DNA of 64,000 bases, taken from NCBI RefSeq assembly GCF_030362795.1, contig NZ_JAUCBM010000001.1, positions 806,001-870,000 on the forward strand, read 5' to 3'. This document shows positions 37,316-46,994 of the stretch, piece by piece. Numbering within the stretch: position 1 is the stretch's first letter; every line of letters starts with the position of its first letter. This DNA is from Pseudochrobactrum kiredjianiae. GTDB lineage: Bacteria > Pseudomonadota > Alphaproteobacteria > Rhizobiales > Rhizobiaceae. Made by a program: the position numbers and the translations under genes. The notes under the pieces were generated by a model. The model was not told the origin of the DNA. It did not search any database and was given only the letters and a program-made list of their open reading frames with translations.

Positions 37316-40300
37316 ATGGGCAAGCGCGGGCTGATCGTCTTCGCCGCATTTCTGACGCTGGCAGGTGCCGCGGGCAGTCAGGCAATAGCTGACTTTACCG
37401 GTGAACCGGCGCGCTGGATTCAAAATCCGGCGCTTTCGCCAGATGGTACGCTGATTGCTTTCACGCATCGCGGGCAGGTTTTTCTGACGGACAATGATGG
37501 TGGTTTGTCGGTGCCAGTGTCGCCTGCGGATGCCTATAGTCATAGTGTTGTCTGGGCGCCGGATTCCAAGCGGCTTGCCTTTGCGTCTGATGTGAATGGC
37601 GATGATGATGTTTATCTTGCGGATTTCTCAGGAAAACTGCAACGCATGACCTATTCATCAGCAAAGGAGATACCGACCAGCTTTTCACCCGATGGCAAGA
37701 CTGTGCTGTTTACAGCAGTCCGGTTGGGGGATGCAAAACGCAGTGTACAGGCGGCATTGAGCTGGCGGCCGCAACTTTATGCTGTCGATACTAAAAGTGG
37801 TCGTGAGCGATTGGTGCTGCCGAATTATGCAAGTGAGGCAAGCTGGAATAAGGATCAGACAAAGCTTGTTTACAGCTATGACCCATCGGCCGATCCGGCT
37901 GAACGTCAGCATCGTGTTGCAGCCAATGCGCGTCAATTATGGTTCTATAATCCGGCGGGCGATAAATATGACCGTCTCTTTGAGGTTGACGGTGTTGACC
38001 GGCATGATCCGCATTGGAGTGCGGACGGCAAGTTCCTTTACTATCTCTCAGAGGCGTCTGGTTGGCTGAACGTCTGGCAGTATGATCTGAAGACCGGTCA
38101 AGAGAGACAGCTGACCCGTCTTGAAGGATCGCCGGTACGGGATTTGTCTGTAGCGGATGACGGCACCATTGCCTTCTCCTTTAAAGGGCAGGTGCAGGTA
38201 TTGGCAGCTGGTAGCGATAAACCGGAAGTGGTGGACATCAACACGCTGGAGCAGGGGATGAACCATCTCCCCAATTACGAAGCTATATCCAGTCAGGACT
38301 TTCAGTCCTCACCGGATGGCAAGCATTTTGCTTTGATTGCCAATACAGATGTATTTCTGATCGATCTCAAAGGGAACTACCGCCAACTGACCAATACAGC
38401 GGGCGAAGAGCGGGATATTACGTTTTCTCCGGACGGCAAGTGGCTGGTTTATGCGGCGCTGCGCAACCATAAATGGGGTATTTATGGGGTTGATCTGTCG
38501 GAAGATCAGCAAAGCGGCAAACTGGGATTGTCCCATCAGGAAGTGCCACTTGTTGTCGCCGATAAAAGCAATGCACTTGATCCAAAATTCTCTCCCGATG
38601 GCAGCAAACTGGCATTTTGGTCAGATCGCCGCGAGGTCAAAGTTCTTGATTTAGCCAGTGGCAAGATCACTGCATTATATCGTGAGAGTGATTATAATTC
38701 CGATTATTTTGATAAGGGCGGAGAATTCAGCTGGTCGCCGACATCAAAAGACTTGTTGGTGCCTTGGCGTACAATTGATGGCACGGTGCTGAACAGAGTG
38801 GCAATTGTGCCTGCCGATGGCAGTTCTCCTATGCAGCCATTGCCGGCGATGGTTCCCAATTTTTACAACGGCTTCTGGAGTGCTGACGGTACGCAGCTTA
38901 TTGGCTCTACGACCCTTTATACTTCGCGCAGTGCGGATAATTTTCACGCAGACGCTAATCTTGATCTATACCGGATTTTTCTGTCTTCTCAGGCGCGGCA
39001 GGATTATATCGCTGCCCTGAGTAATCCTGCTGATCCCGATAGTGGCGGTGAGGCGGCCAAGCGGGAAATTACCCGCTATGTACCGGATCGTCAGCGCACG
39101 AGCCTGCTTGAAGGTCGTCTGACGACCAATTTGCCGAAACCGGAGATATTGACGAATGCACCGGACGGGAAAAATCTGCTCGCCATTTTGACTGGAGATC
39201 AGCATCTGGCAGTCAATTTGATCAGCCTTGATAAAGGCGAGTTGCAGGAAGTGACTAAGATCCCTGTTGCAGAGCCTGAACAGATACAATTCATCAGCTA
39301 TAATGATGCCTTGCAGACTGTCGATATAAAAATGCCGAAGCAGATTATTCGTGTTTCCGTTAGTGATCCGGCACAAAGACTTGAAATACCACTCAATATT
39401 TTATTTACCCGCAATGAGGATGCAGCATTGGTTGCGGCTTTTGAACAGGCATGGGCGGATGTGAATGACAGGTATTATGATGCCGTCCATGAAAACCGCG
39501 ACTGGCAGAAAATTGGTACGCAATACCGCGCTTATTTGCCTTCTATTGCAGGCCGCCGCGATCTTGAACGACTGTTGGCGTCGATGTTCGGTGAGTTGTC
39601 AGCATCTCATTTATTTACATCAGTGACTGGTCAAAATCCTGCACTTGTGGGTATGGGGACGCAAAATGATGCACTCGGTATTTACTGGGATGACAGCTAT
39701 ACCGGAGCGGGGAGGAAGATTGCTGCAATTCTTCCGGGCGGACCGATGGATCAGCAGAATTTCGGTATTGGTACAGGCGACATTGTTATCTCTATTAACG
39801 GCCAAGCTATTCCCGAGGCGGGCGGTATTGCACGTCTGCTTGATGTTAATGCCGGACGACAGGTTGTCGTCGGTATCACCAATGGCAAGGCTGGCAAGGA
39901 GCGTTTTGTAGAGGTTACGCCAATTGGCTGGCGTGATGAGTTGATTTTATCCAGCAGGTATTTAAGCGATAAGCGTCGTGCAATGGTCAGCCAGTTGTCC
40001 CGCCAATGTGTTGCCTACCAATATATGGATGCGATGGATAATGAAAATTACCTGTCGTTGCTTGGCACTTTGTCATCGCAAAGGGGATTGGCCAAAGCAG
40101 CGCTGATTGATGTGCGTTCAAATACCGGCGGTAACCTGACACGCGAACTGGTCACAATGCTCAATGGCAAGCCTGCCTTCAGCTATGGTGTGGACGGACG
40201 TGCCCGTAATTTCGGACCGGATAATGTTTGGTTATGGCCGAGTGCGGTTCTGGTCGATAGTTTCAGCTATTCTGATGGTTCGATCTTTCCGCAGGCCTAT

Positions 40301-40636
40301 CAGGATCAGAAAATTGGCAAGCTTATCGGCGATGTCGTTCTGAATACCGGCACAGCGGTAACAACAGTAAACAGTAAGGTTTTGCCTGGTTTGCAATATC
40401 GCTTTCCTGTCTTGCCTTATCGCCATGTCGACGGACGCAAATATGAGAATGAGGTGATTACACCGGATATTGTTGTCCCGTTTGATCCAAACCGGTTCAG
40501 CATGGATACCGACCCGCAACTGGAAGCAGCCGTTGCTTCGCTGATGCAGCAATTCGGTTCTGACAGCGATTGCCGCAATGAGATGCCAGCGGAGCGCCCT
40601 GCCGAAGTTAAGGCAAAGCCTGCCATCAAAAAATGA
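37316..40636 (+). CDS. Tricorn-like S41-family protease with beta-propeller and PDZ domains, secreted
   Basis: A 1106-residue protein. The N-terminus is a signal peptide (residues 1-25, ending QAIA). Residues about 30-660 carry many WD/PD40-type repeats of the form FSPDGKWL or FSPDGSKLAFWSD, as in the tricorn beta-propellers. Then come a helical C1-like domain (AFEQAWADVNDRYYDAV), a PDZ domain (AAILPGGPMDQ, GDIVISINGQ), and the S41 core (IDVRSNTGGNLT, then the nucleophile region SYSDGSIFPQAY). Archaeal tricorn is cytosolic and trims peptides; this version is predicted periplasmic. The active-site Ser-Asp-Gly is preserved. It is monocistronic with a strong ribosome-binding site. Confidence 0.88.
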   Translation: MGKRGLIVFAAFLTLAGAAGSQAIADFTGEPARWIQNPALSPDGTLIAFTHRGQVFLTDNDGGLSVPVSPADAYSHSVVWAPDSKRLAFASDVNGDDDVYLADFSGKLQRMTYSSAKEIPTSFSPDGKTVLFTAVRLGDAKRSVQAALSWRPQLYAVDTKSGRERLVLPNYASEASWNKDQTKLVYSYDPSADPAERQHRVAANARQLWFYNPAGDKYDRLFEVDGVDRHDPHWSADGKFLYYLSEASGWLNVWQYDLKTGQERQLTRLEGSPVRDLSVADDGTIAFSFKGQVQVLAAGSDKPEVVDINTLEQGMNHLPNYEAISSQDFQSSPDGKHFALIANTDVFLIDLKGNYRQLTNTAGEERDITFSPDGKWLVYAALRNHKWGIYGVDLSEDQQSGKLGLSHQEVPLVVADKSNALDPKFSPDGSKLAFWSDRREVKVLDLASGKITALYRESDYNSDYFDKGGEFSWSPTSKDLLVPWRTIDGTVLNRVAIVPADGSSPMQPLPAMVPNFYNGFWSADGTQLIGSTTLYTSRSADNFHADANLDLYRIFLSSQARQDYIAALSNPADPDSGGEAAKREITRYVPDRQRTSLLEGRLTTNLPKPEILTNAPDGKNLLAILTGDQHLAVNLISLDKGELQEVTKIPVAEPEQIQFISYNDALQTVDIKMPKQIIRVSVSDPAQRLEIPLNILFTRNEDAALVAAFEQAWADVNDRYYDAVHENRDWQKIGTQYRAYLPSIAGRRDLERLLASMFGELSASHLFTSVTGQNPALVGMGTQNDALGIYWDDSYTGAGRKIAAILPGGPMDQQNFGIGTGDIVISINGQAIPEAGGIARLLDVNAGRQVVVGITNGKAGKERFVEVTPIGWRDELILSSRYLSDKRRAMVSQLSRQCVAYQYMDAMDNENYLSLLGTLSSQRGLAKAALIDVRSNTGGNLTRELVTMLNGKPAFSYGVDGRARNFGPDNVWLWPSAVLVDSFSYSDGSIFPQAYQDQKIGKLIGDVVLNTGTAVTTVNSKVLPGLQYRFPVLPYRHVDGRKYENEVITPDIVVPFDPNRFSMDTDPQLEAAVASLMQQFGSDSDCRNEMPAERPAEVKAKPAIKK

Positions 40637-40762
40637 CGTTTAAACAGAATTTATATCTGTTTGACGGCAAGTTTATTACGAAAACACCCAGTTTAAGGGA
40701 TAGCGCATTTTCCGGCTTCGTTTCATAGGTGGATAGAGAAACTGTTTTAGTTGTGGGTATTT

Positions 40763-40801
40763 GAGCGACCTTTGTGTGCCAGGTCTGGCACACGGTGCTC
40801 T
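40763..40801. repeat. REP-like intergenic palindrome, copy B
   Basis: The element starts gagcgacctttgtgtgcc, has loop agg-tct and closes ggcacacggtgctct. It is nearly identical to the reverse complement of 53837-53876, with differences clustered in the loop and one in the arm. It lies upstream of the first autotransporter gene. Confidence 0.65.
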
Positions 40802-40831
40802 GATTTGTGCCGGTTTGGTATGGGGAAAATA

Positions 40832-43800
40832 ATGACATCCAGATTAATCGCTATGCTGACCATGTCAACTTGTCTGTCTACCGGTCTTCTTTACGGAGCA
40901 ATGGTTAACCCAGCTAGCGCGATCACCCCTTATGTTGTTAAGGATCCACAGGGCAATCCCTTTATTCAGTTACGTTTTTTTAATGTGGGCGATGGTTTTT
41001 ATGGTGATAATGCCCAATCAACCTGGAATTTGAGTGATTTACATAAAAGACAGATTATCGATGCGACACAATATTGGTCGGAACTTATTAAATTGGTTCC
41101 GGGGGGAAATCCGGCCATACTTAATGTAGGTACAGTTACTGGCCCTTACGGGGCCGCCGCCTTAAGCCATAATGCCACTATGCAGGATGGTGCCCCGACG
41201 ACAGTGCAAGCGGCATTGACCAATCAATATTATACGAACCTGAGTTATGGTTCCCATGGCTATATTATGGTTGCGGACAAAGTCGGCACGATGGACTGGT
41301 CGGAAGCTCCATATACGCCATCCCATATAACGCTGACCGGTGAAACATCACTCGGCACCGTGCTTATTCATGAAATCGGCCATGCTCTTGGCATTTCTTC
41401 AAATGCCTACAGTTGGATAGATGAAGACAAAGATCGAGTTGCAGTATTTTACGGGGGCTTCGATATCTGGAGCGCGCATTTGCGCGACGATAACGACAAT
41501 GCAGCAAGACCAAATCAAGAGATATTGTGCAAAGACTGTGTCGTTGATTCAGTAGATGATGCCTTTGATGTCCGGAAAGATCAGGCCTATTTTACCGGTA
41601 CGTATGTGAGTGAAGTACTGAATGGGGCGATGAAGGGTCTGCCTATGCGTGTTGCCACGGATTATGGCGACCATGATTCACCTTTATTCAGCCATATCGA
41701 GTTGAAAAATGGCTTGATGAGCCATCAATATTATCGCAATTACAGCACCTTGATGGAAGCCGAACTCGCAGCGTTGCAGGATATTGGCTACACGATTGAC
41801 CGGCGCAATTTTTATGGAAATTCCGTTTATGGTGATGAGCTGACCATAATCAATAATAACCCATATTTTGCACGAAACGCCGAAGGCACTGCTTACATCG
41901 CTAACACCTATAATACTGCCACTTTGGGTTTAGGGCTGCATGTCTATGGTAGTCATAACACCATTACCCAGAGTGCAGATTTACTGTCCGCCGGTGCTGG
42001 CGGTGGTGGTATTCGTGTTGATGGTGAAGGCAATAATCTGATTATTGCACCTGATGTGCGGGTCTATGTTGATGGTGCGAATGGCCGTGGTATTATGTTT
42101 GCCTATGGTAAGGACCACACCTTAACCCATCGCGGTGATGTGCAGGCGCTGGGTGAAAACGGTATCGCAGTCAGTTTTGACTTTGGCCATAATGCACGTG
42201 GCGATGCGACCGGCTATCGGGGTTCCTATATTCTCTCTACACACGAGAGCACGCCTGAGAAAGACGCACTCATCTGGTCAGAACTGAACGGAGCTTTGGT
42301 TTCAAACTTTGACCTGACTGGACGTGTGGCCGGTAAAAAAGCTGCAATTTTTATGTCCAAGAATGCCTATGTTGAGGATATCAACATTATGCAGGGCGCC
42401 AGTATAATCGGTAATATTATTTCCGATTACGCAGAGCTTGATGAGGATAATAATCTGCGTTTGACCCAACTGCGCTTCGGTTCGAAGGCCGACAGTCAAG
42501 GGCTAGTCACGTCTCAGGCCGATGAAAATTTCAGGATCAGCTATGCTGATGATATTGTCGGGAAAAACATCTCCTTGCAGTTCTCAGGTGGCAACTCTGT
42601 CCTGACCGGTGATCATGATCTCTATGAAGTCATTGTGAACAAAGGCACGACATTGGCAGGGGGTGGCGAGTACACGATCGCTAATGGGCGTTATTTTACC
42701 AATCATGGTACGGTTTATTCATCTCTGATTGGCGGTGCAATTACCGTTAATGGCGATTATACGCAGAGCCAAGATGGACGGATACAATTTGCCTTTAACA
42801 ACGAAAAACAGATCAGTAGTCTGATTATAGATGGCCATGCGGATCTTGATGGGACAATAGCTTTTGCACCGGTGCAGGGTTTTTATCAAAACGGCTTTAC
42901 GATCACTTCTGATCAATGGCTGCAGGCGAATGCGATCAATGGCGGATTTACGGACGTCTCAACCACGCTCGCATCGCCGACACTCAGTGCGACGGTGACT
43001 ACTAATGATCCGCTGAGCTATACAATTGTCTTAAACCGACAAGATGATGCTTATTCCCAATATGCTGATAATAAAAATGGTTATGGGGTGGGCGCGGCGA
43101 TTGACGCTGCTGCGCGGCAGGGCATTGCAAGCTTGCATGATGTCATTGCAGCAATGGATTTTTCTGCGGCCGATGGCTCGGATATTCGGTCAGCGCTGCC
43201 GCTATTGTCTGGTGAGGCATATGCTTCGGCTGCAGGTGTATTAGCCAATGCGAGTGGTGCCACGCGCTCTGCTGTCAATAACCGTCTGCAACAGGCTTTT
43301 GGTGGCACAGTTTCGACTGCTGTTTCCGTTATGAGTTTCGCACCTGCCGCGCAACAGAAAGCGGCTGCCAGCGCTATTCAGGCATTTGCACCTGAGGCAA
43401 TCAGCAAGGGCGATTTGAGCCGTTATACAGCTTGGGGCTCTGTCTATGGCAGCTGGGCAAGCCAGTCCGGTGATGGCAATGCAGCGCGCACAAAATCAAC
43501 GCTCGGCGGTTTCACAACCGGTATTGATACGGCGGTTTATGATAATTGGCGGCTGGGTGTACTGGCTGGATACAGCCGGTCAACTTTTAAGACCGGAGAG
43601 CGCGGCGCTTCCGGCTCCAGCGATAATTATACACTCGGTGCTTATAGCGGAACAGAATGGGCTATTGCAGGTGGAACTGTCGGGTTACGCTCAGGTCTGG
43701 CCTATTCATGGCATAATGTGGAGATGAGCCGCTCGGTCGCTTTCGCGGATTTCAGCGACAAACTATCTGCTGATTATCATGCAGGCACGTTCCAGATTTT

Positions 43801-44263
43801 TGGTGAGGCAGGATATAAGCTCAATATAGACGAGCGTTCACTCATCGAGCCTTACGCCAATCTTGCCTATGTCCGTGTTCGTACAGATGGTTTTGATGAA
43901 AAAGGTTCGAATGGCGCAGCATTGTCAGTCCGCTCCGGCTCAATGGATACAACAGCCTCAACGCTAGGCATGCGTGTTTCAACGGGCTTTGATCTTAGTG
44001 GTCTGATGACCACTGCGCGTGCCGATCTTGGCTGGCGTCATACCTATGGTGATGTCATCCCAGCAGCAACAGCCGGTTTTGTGGGGACTGCCAATAGTTT
44101 CACCTCGTTCGGAACCTCACTTGCGCGTGATACAGCGCTGATAGAAACCGGTTTTGATATGCAGCTTAATCCGGCCACGATCCTCGGTCTCACATATCAG
44201 GGACAATTCGGCTCGGGGTATACCCAGAACAGTGTAAATGCTAATCTGAGTGTGAAGTTTTAA
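40832..44263 (+). CDS. Autotransporter with N-terminal zinc-metalloprotease-like passenger
   Basis: A protein of about 1143 residues, type Va secretion. A signal peptide ends near PASA. The passenger starts with a protease-like domain carrying HEIGHALG (His180, Glu181, His184), followed by a large region with beta-helix-like repeats. The last 280 residues form the autotransporter beta-barrel (AWGSVYGSW, VLAGYSRS, ending NLSVKF with the C-terminal Phe). HEIGHALGISS lacks the third histidine of metzincins at the usual place, so the third zinc ligand is unknown. ATG 40832 follows GGGGA. The barrel resembles that of the second autotransporter at 50 kb. Confidence 0.85.
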   Translation: MTSRLIAMLTMSTCLSTGLLYGAMVNPASAITPYVVKDPQGNPFIQLRFFNVGDGFYGDNAQSTWNLSDLHKRQIIDATQYWSELIKLVPGGNPAILNVGTVTGPYGAAALSHNATMQDGAPTTVQAALTNQYYTNLSYGSHGYIMVADKVGTMDWSEAPYTPSHITLTGETSLGTVLIHEIGHALGISSNAYSWIDEDKDRVAVFYGGFDIWSAHLRDDNDNAARPNQEILCKDCVVDSVDDAFDVRKDQAYFTGTYVSEVLNGAMKGLPMRVATDYGDHDSPLFSHIELKNGLMSHQYYRNYSTLMEAELAALQDIGYTIDRRNFYGNSVYGDELTIINNNPYFARNAEGTAYIANTYNTATLGLGLHVYGSHNTITQSADLLSAGAGGGGIRVDGEGNNLIIAPDVRVYVDGANGRGIMFAYGKDHTLTHRGDVQALGENGIAVSFDFGHNARGDATGYRGSYILSTHESTPEKDALIWSELNGALVSNFDLTGRVAGKKAAIFMSKNAYVEDINIMQGASIIGNIISDYAELDEDNNLRLTQLRFGSKADSQGLVTSQADENFRISYADDIVGKNISLQFSGGNSVLTGDHDLYEVIVNKGTTLAGGGEYTIANGRYFTNHGTVYSSLIGGAITVNGDYTQSQDGRIQFAFNNEKQISSLIIDGHADLDGTIAFAPVQGFYQNGFTITSDQWLQANAINGGFTDVSTTLASPTLSATVTTNDPLSYTIVLNRQDDAYSQYADNKNGYGVGAAIDAAARQGIASLHDVIAAMDFSAADGSDIRSALPLLSGEAYASAAGVLANASGATRSAVNNRLQQAFGGTVSTAVSVMSFAPAAQQKAAASAIQAFAPEAISKGDLSRYTAWGSVYGSWASQSGDGNAARTKSTLGGFTTGIDTAVYDNWRLGVLAGYSRSTFKTGERGASGSSDNYTLGAYSGTEWAIAGGTVGLRSGLAYSWHNVEMSRSVAFADFSDKLSADYHAGTFQIFGEAGYKLNIDERSLIEPYANLAYVRVRTDGFDEKGSNGAALSVRSGSMDTTASTLGMRVSTGFDLSGLMTTARADLGWRHTYGDVIPAATAGFVGTANSFTSFGTSLARDTALIETGFDMQLNPATILGLTYQGQFGSGYTQNSVNANLSVKF

Positions 44264-44479
44264 GTCGGCTAAATGCAGCCTGATTGCATAAATCTTATGG
44301 CTGCAAGTGGAGCCGCAGGCAGATACGTTGATGTCATCACGTTCTCTTTTCGAGGCGCAGCAGCAGCTCACAAACCAATTGGTGCTGGCTTTGACCGATC
44401 TCTCTTTTTGAGGGCTATAGGAGGCACCCTTTTTACGGGGATTAACGGCATCAAAAGCTTTTCGCTGTAACGAGAGGTG

Positions 44480-46204
44480 ATGACTTCGAGTGCACTCCGA
44501 AAAAGATTTTTGACCGCATTTTTACTGTGGCTGATGTTGACGCTCTTTAGCGCTGCATCAGCTGGAGCTGCGGATTCACTCGATATCCGTAGCGCCTGTT
44601 GGGCATCCGGCAGTTTGTCGGAAGACATCATTACAGTGGCACGGCAAGAAGAACGCTGGTCGTGCGGTGGTCGCGAATTCTCTATTCATGCTGAACGTGT
44701 GCTGCTCCGTTTTGACGTTGCGGCTGATGATGTCCTGCCCCGATATTTGTTTTCAAGGCGGAGCGCACTTGAGGCCGTGCATCTGTTCGTCTTCGACAGG
44801 GACGGTTCGGTTCGCCAAAATAGAATTCCTGCTTCTGCGCTGGCCAGTTCAATAATGGGCGGCTACTTCAAGGCTTCCCTGCCGGAGGTGACGCGCCAGA
44901 CACGGCAGATTATCGTTGCGATTGATATGCCGAGCCATACTATGACTCTAGAGAGAGCATATCTTGCCGCGACAGATGCGGTTGATGGTACGGGTGATAC
45001 GCGTTTTTTAATTGTTTTGGCAGGGCTTGCGGGCATGCTTGTTATGCCCTTAATTTTTAACGCAGCGTTTTACCGGATTTTGCGTGAACCCTTTGTGCTC
45101 TGGCATTCAGCGCTCACACTGTCGCTGTTGATGACTATTCTTGTCTCATCCGGCCTTTCGGTTATACTTTTTGACCCGCCTGCTATGGCATTGAGCTGGA
45201 TGACCACGCTGATCTTCGGGCTGACAGTCGGGGCAGGGGCTATGTTTACCTATAGCTTCATCGAACCGGGTCTGATGCATCCGATTTTACGGCGTTTGTT
45301 ACCCTATTGCGCGCTATGGGCAATGTCTCTGAGTATGTTCCATGCGGCATTTCCCTTTGTTGCGCGTTCTGCACAGACAAGCGCATATACGGCGGCTTTC
45401 GCACCGGTTCTGGCTATTTTTATTGTGTCGATGATTGATGCATTACGTCGGGGGAGCCGTGCCGCGAGGTTTCAGGCTATAGGCTACACCCCGATCGTTT
45501 TGGTCGGGTTGATCCGCTTGGTAACCGGTATCGTTCCGGGCTTGCAGAGCAACGATGCCATGCTTTTGTTCTACATTGGTTGCGTATGCGAAGTCCTTTT
45601 CACGACACTGGGTGTGGCAGAGCGTTTTGTGACTATGAAGCGCGAGAGAGACCGCGCACGTGATGAAGCCGAGTTGCTTGAACGACTGTCTGAAACAGAC
45701 CCGCTAACGGGCTTATTTAATCGGCGAGCCATTGAACGTCAGTTCAATCAACTTAGAGCTGAAGGTTTTGACGCGCTGGCTGTCATAGACATAGATCATT
45801 TCAAGACGATCAATGATCGCAACGGCCATGGTGTCGGAGATGAGGTGCTCAAGTCTGTGGCCAGTGCACTCCAGACAGGTCCGACTGTTCGCGCATATCG
45901 CCTTGGCGGTGAAGAATTCGTACTTCTTTTGTGTGGCTCGGATGCTGAGCTACAGGCTGAACTGCGGCGTCAGGCAATTCCGGTGGTGGTTGCTCAAACA
46001 GTCTCAGGACTCGCATGGCCGGTGACTGCCAGTATGGGCTTCGCTAATCTGGCTGGAAATGAGAGTTTTGCGAGGCTTTATGAACGCGCCGACAAGCTGC
46101 TTTATGAAGCGAAAAGCGCGGGAAGAAATCGAAGTGCAAACGAGACGAAATCGTCATTTAACGGCTTGCCGGATGACGGGGAGATGATCCTGAGGACAGA
46201 TTAG
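44480..46204 (+). CDS. Membrane-bound diguanylate cyclase (7TM sensor + GGDEF)
   Basis: A 574-residue protein: signal-like first helix, a periplasmic domain of about 150 residues with two cysteines, seven predicted membrane helices (residues about 175-390), a short coiled linker (KRERDRARDEAELLERL), and a GGDEF domain with TDPLTGLFNRRA, DIDHFKTIND and GGEEF at 476-480. The intact GGEEF implies c-di-GMP synthesis. No RxxD inhibitory site is seen at the usual position before GGEEF. It sits between outer-membrane protein genes and may link surface state to c-di-GMP. Start ATG 44480 follows GAGAGG closely. Confidence 0.88.
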   Translation: MTSSALRKRFLTAFLLWLMLTLFSAASAGAADSLDIRSACWASGSLSEDIITVARQEERWSCGGREFSIHAERVLLRFDVAADDVLPRYLFSRRSALEAVHLFVFDRDGSVRQNRIPASALASSIMGGYFKASLPEVTRQTRQIIVAIDMPSHTMTLERAYLAATDAVDGTGDTRFLIVLAGLAGMLVMPLIFNAAFYRILREPFVLWHSALTLSLLMTILVSSGLSVILFDPPAMALSWMTTLIFGLTVGAGAMFTYSFIEPGLMHPILRRLLPYCALWAMSLSMFHAAFPFVARSAQTSAYTAAFAPVLAIFIVSMIDALRRGSRAARFQAIGYTPIVLVGLIRLVTGIVPGLQSNDAMLLFYIGCVCEVLFTTLGVAERFVTMKRERDRARDEAELLERLSETDPLTGLFNRRAIERQFNQLRAEGFDALAVIDIDHFKTINDRNGHGVGDEVLKSVASALQTGPTVRAYRLGGEEFVLLLCGSDAELQAELRRQAIPVVVAQTVSGLAWPVTASMGFANLAGNESFARLYERADKLLYEAKSAGRNRSANETKSSFNGLPDDGEMILRTD

Positions 46205-46233
46205 TCTTTGTCGCTTCATAAGCGCGCTATTCA

Positions 46234-46276
46234 ACGGCTGATGCAATGGGCTTGATGTTCCCATCCTATCAGCCGT
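46234..46276. terminator. Hairpin between convergent diguanylate cyclase and small-protein genes
   Basis: ACGGCTGATGCAATGGG (46234-46250) and CCCATCCTATCAGCCGT (46260-46276) form a stem with a 3x3 internal bulge and 9-base loop. It lies between the two convergent stops. A T-rich tail on the plus side is broken. Confidence 0.5.
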
Positions 46277-46348
46277 CATGTTGATTTTATGACTTAAAAT
46301 GATGCAGTCAGCTTGTATAGATTGAGTATAGCTCTGGCATCTGCATCT

Positions 46349-46735
46349 TTAGCCACCTGGCTGGCAGTTGGATTTTGTAAACTCTCCAAGCGCAGCTTTA
46401 TTTACGCTAAATCCGTAAGCCTTTATTGTCAGCTTGCCGATCATAGTATCGTTGCACAGCATGATGGCAGAAGATTTCTTGCCTGAAATATGCAGGTCAC
46501 AGATTGCGCCAAAGCTTTCATCACTGCCTTGAGAATTATCCTGAATACCGATCACGGTTTTACAATCGAGTTGCGCTGGCATTCCCAATTGAATGAGGTC
46601 TTTTTCAAAATCATCCGTTCGAGCCGATATTTCTTTCTGATCGGTGATGTCGCGTGTGTTTAGCTCAGCAGCAATCCCTTGAGTGCCGGATAAAATAACT
46701 CCCGCAGCAATAATGGCACCTAGTCGAATAAGCAT
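46349..46735 (-). CDS. Small secreted protein of unknown function
   Basis: A 128-residue protein starting MLIRLGAIIAAGVILSG, a signal peptide probably cut after GIAA. The mature part is about 107 residues with four cysteines (LDCKT, AICDLH, MLCNDT, SNCQPGG), suggesting two disulfides. I do not recognise the family. ATG 46735 has GGAG five bases upstream. It is divergent from the porin-like gene 260 bases away and convergent with the diguanylate cyclase gene. Confidence 0.7.
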   Translation of the reverse strand: MLIRLGAIIAAGVILSGTQGIAAELNTRDITDQKEISARTDDFEKDLIQLGMPAQLDCKTVIGIQDNSQGSDESFGAICDLHISGKKSSAIMLCNDTMIGKLTIKAYGFSVNKAALGEFTKSNCQPGG

Positions 46736-46994
46736 TTTTTCTCCGATGTTAGAAACTCTGACTGTAATAAGGGGGGCAGCCACGTTGATACACTTGGTGT
46801 TAATGGCAAGCCCATTAATGGGGACTGTACTATCTCTGCTTTTTCCGCATCCTTGCGAGCAATGTGAATATTCGCCTCTGGTATCATTGTGGCAATTTGT
46901 TATTGTTGAACGATAGGGTTCCGCAAGTGGAAAAGGTAAACGGAATAAAACGTCAATACCATTCCTTATTTCATTTAACTCAGGCGGCAATATC

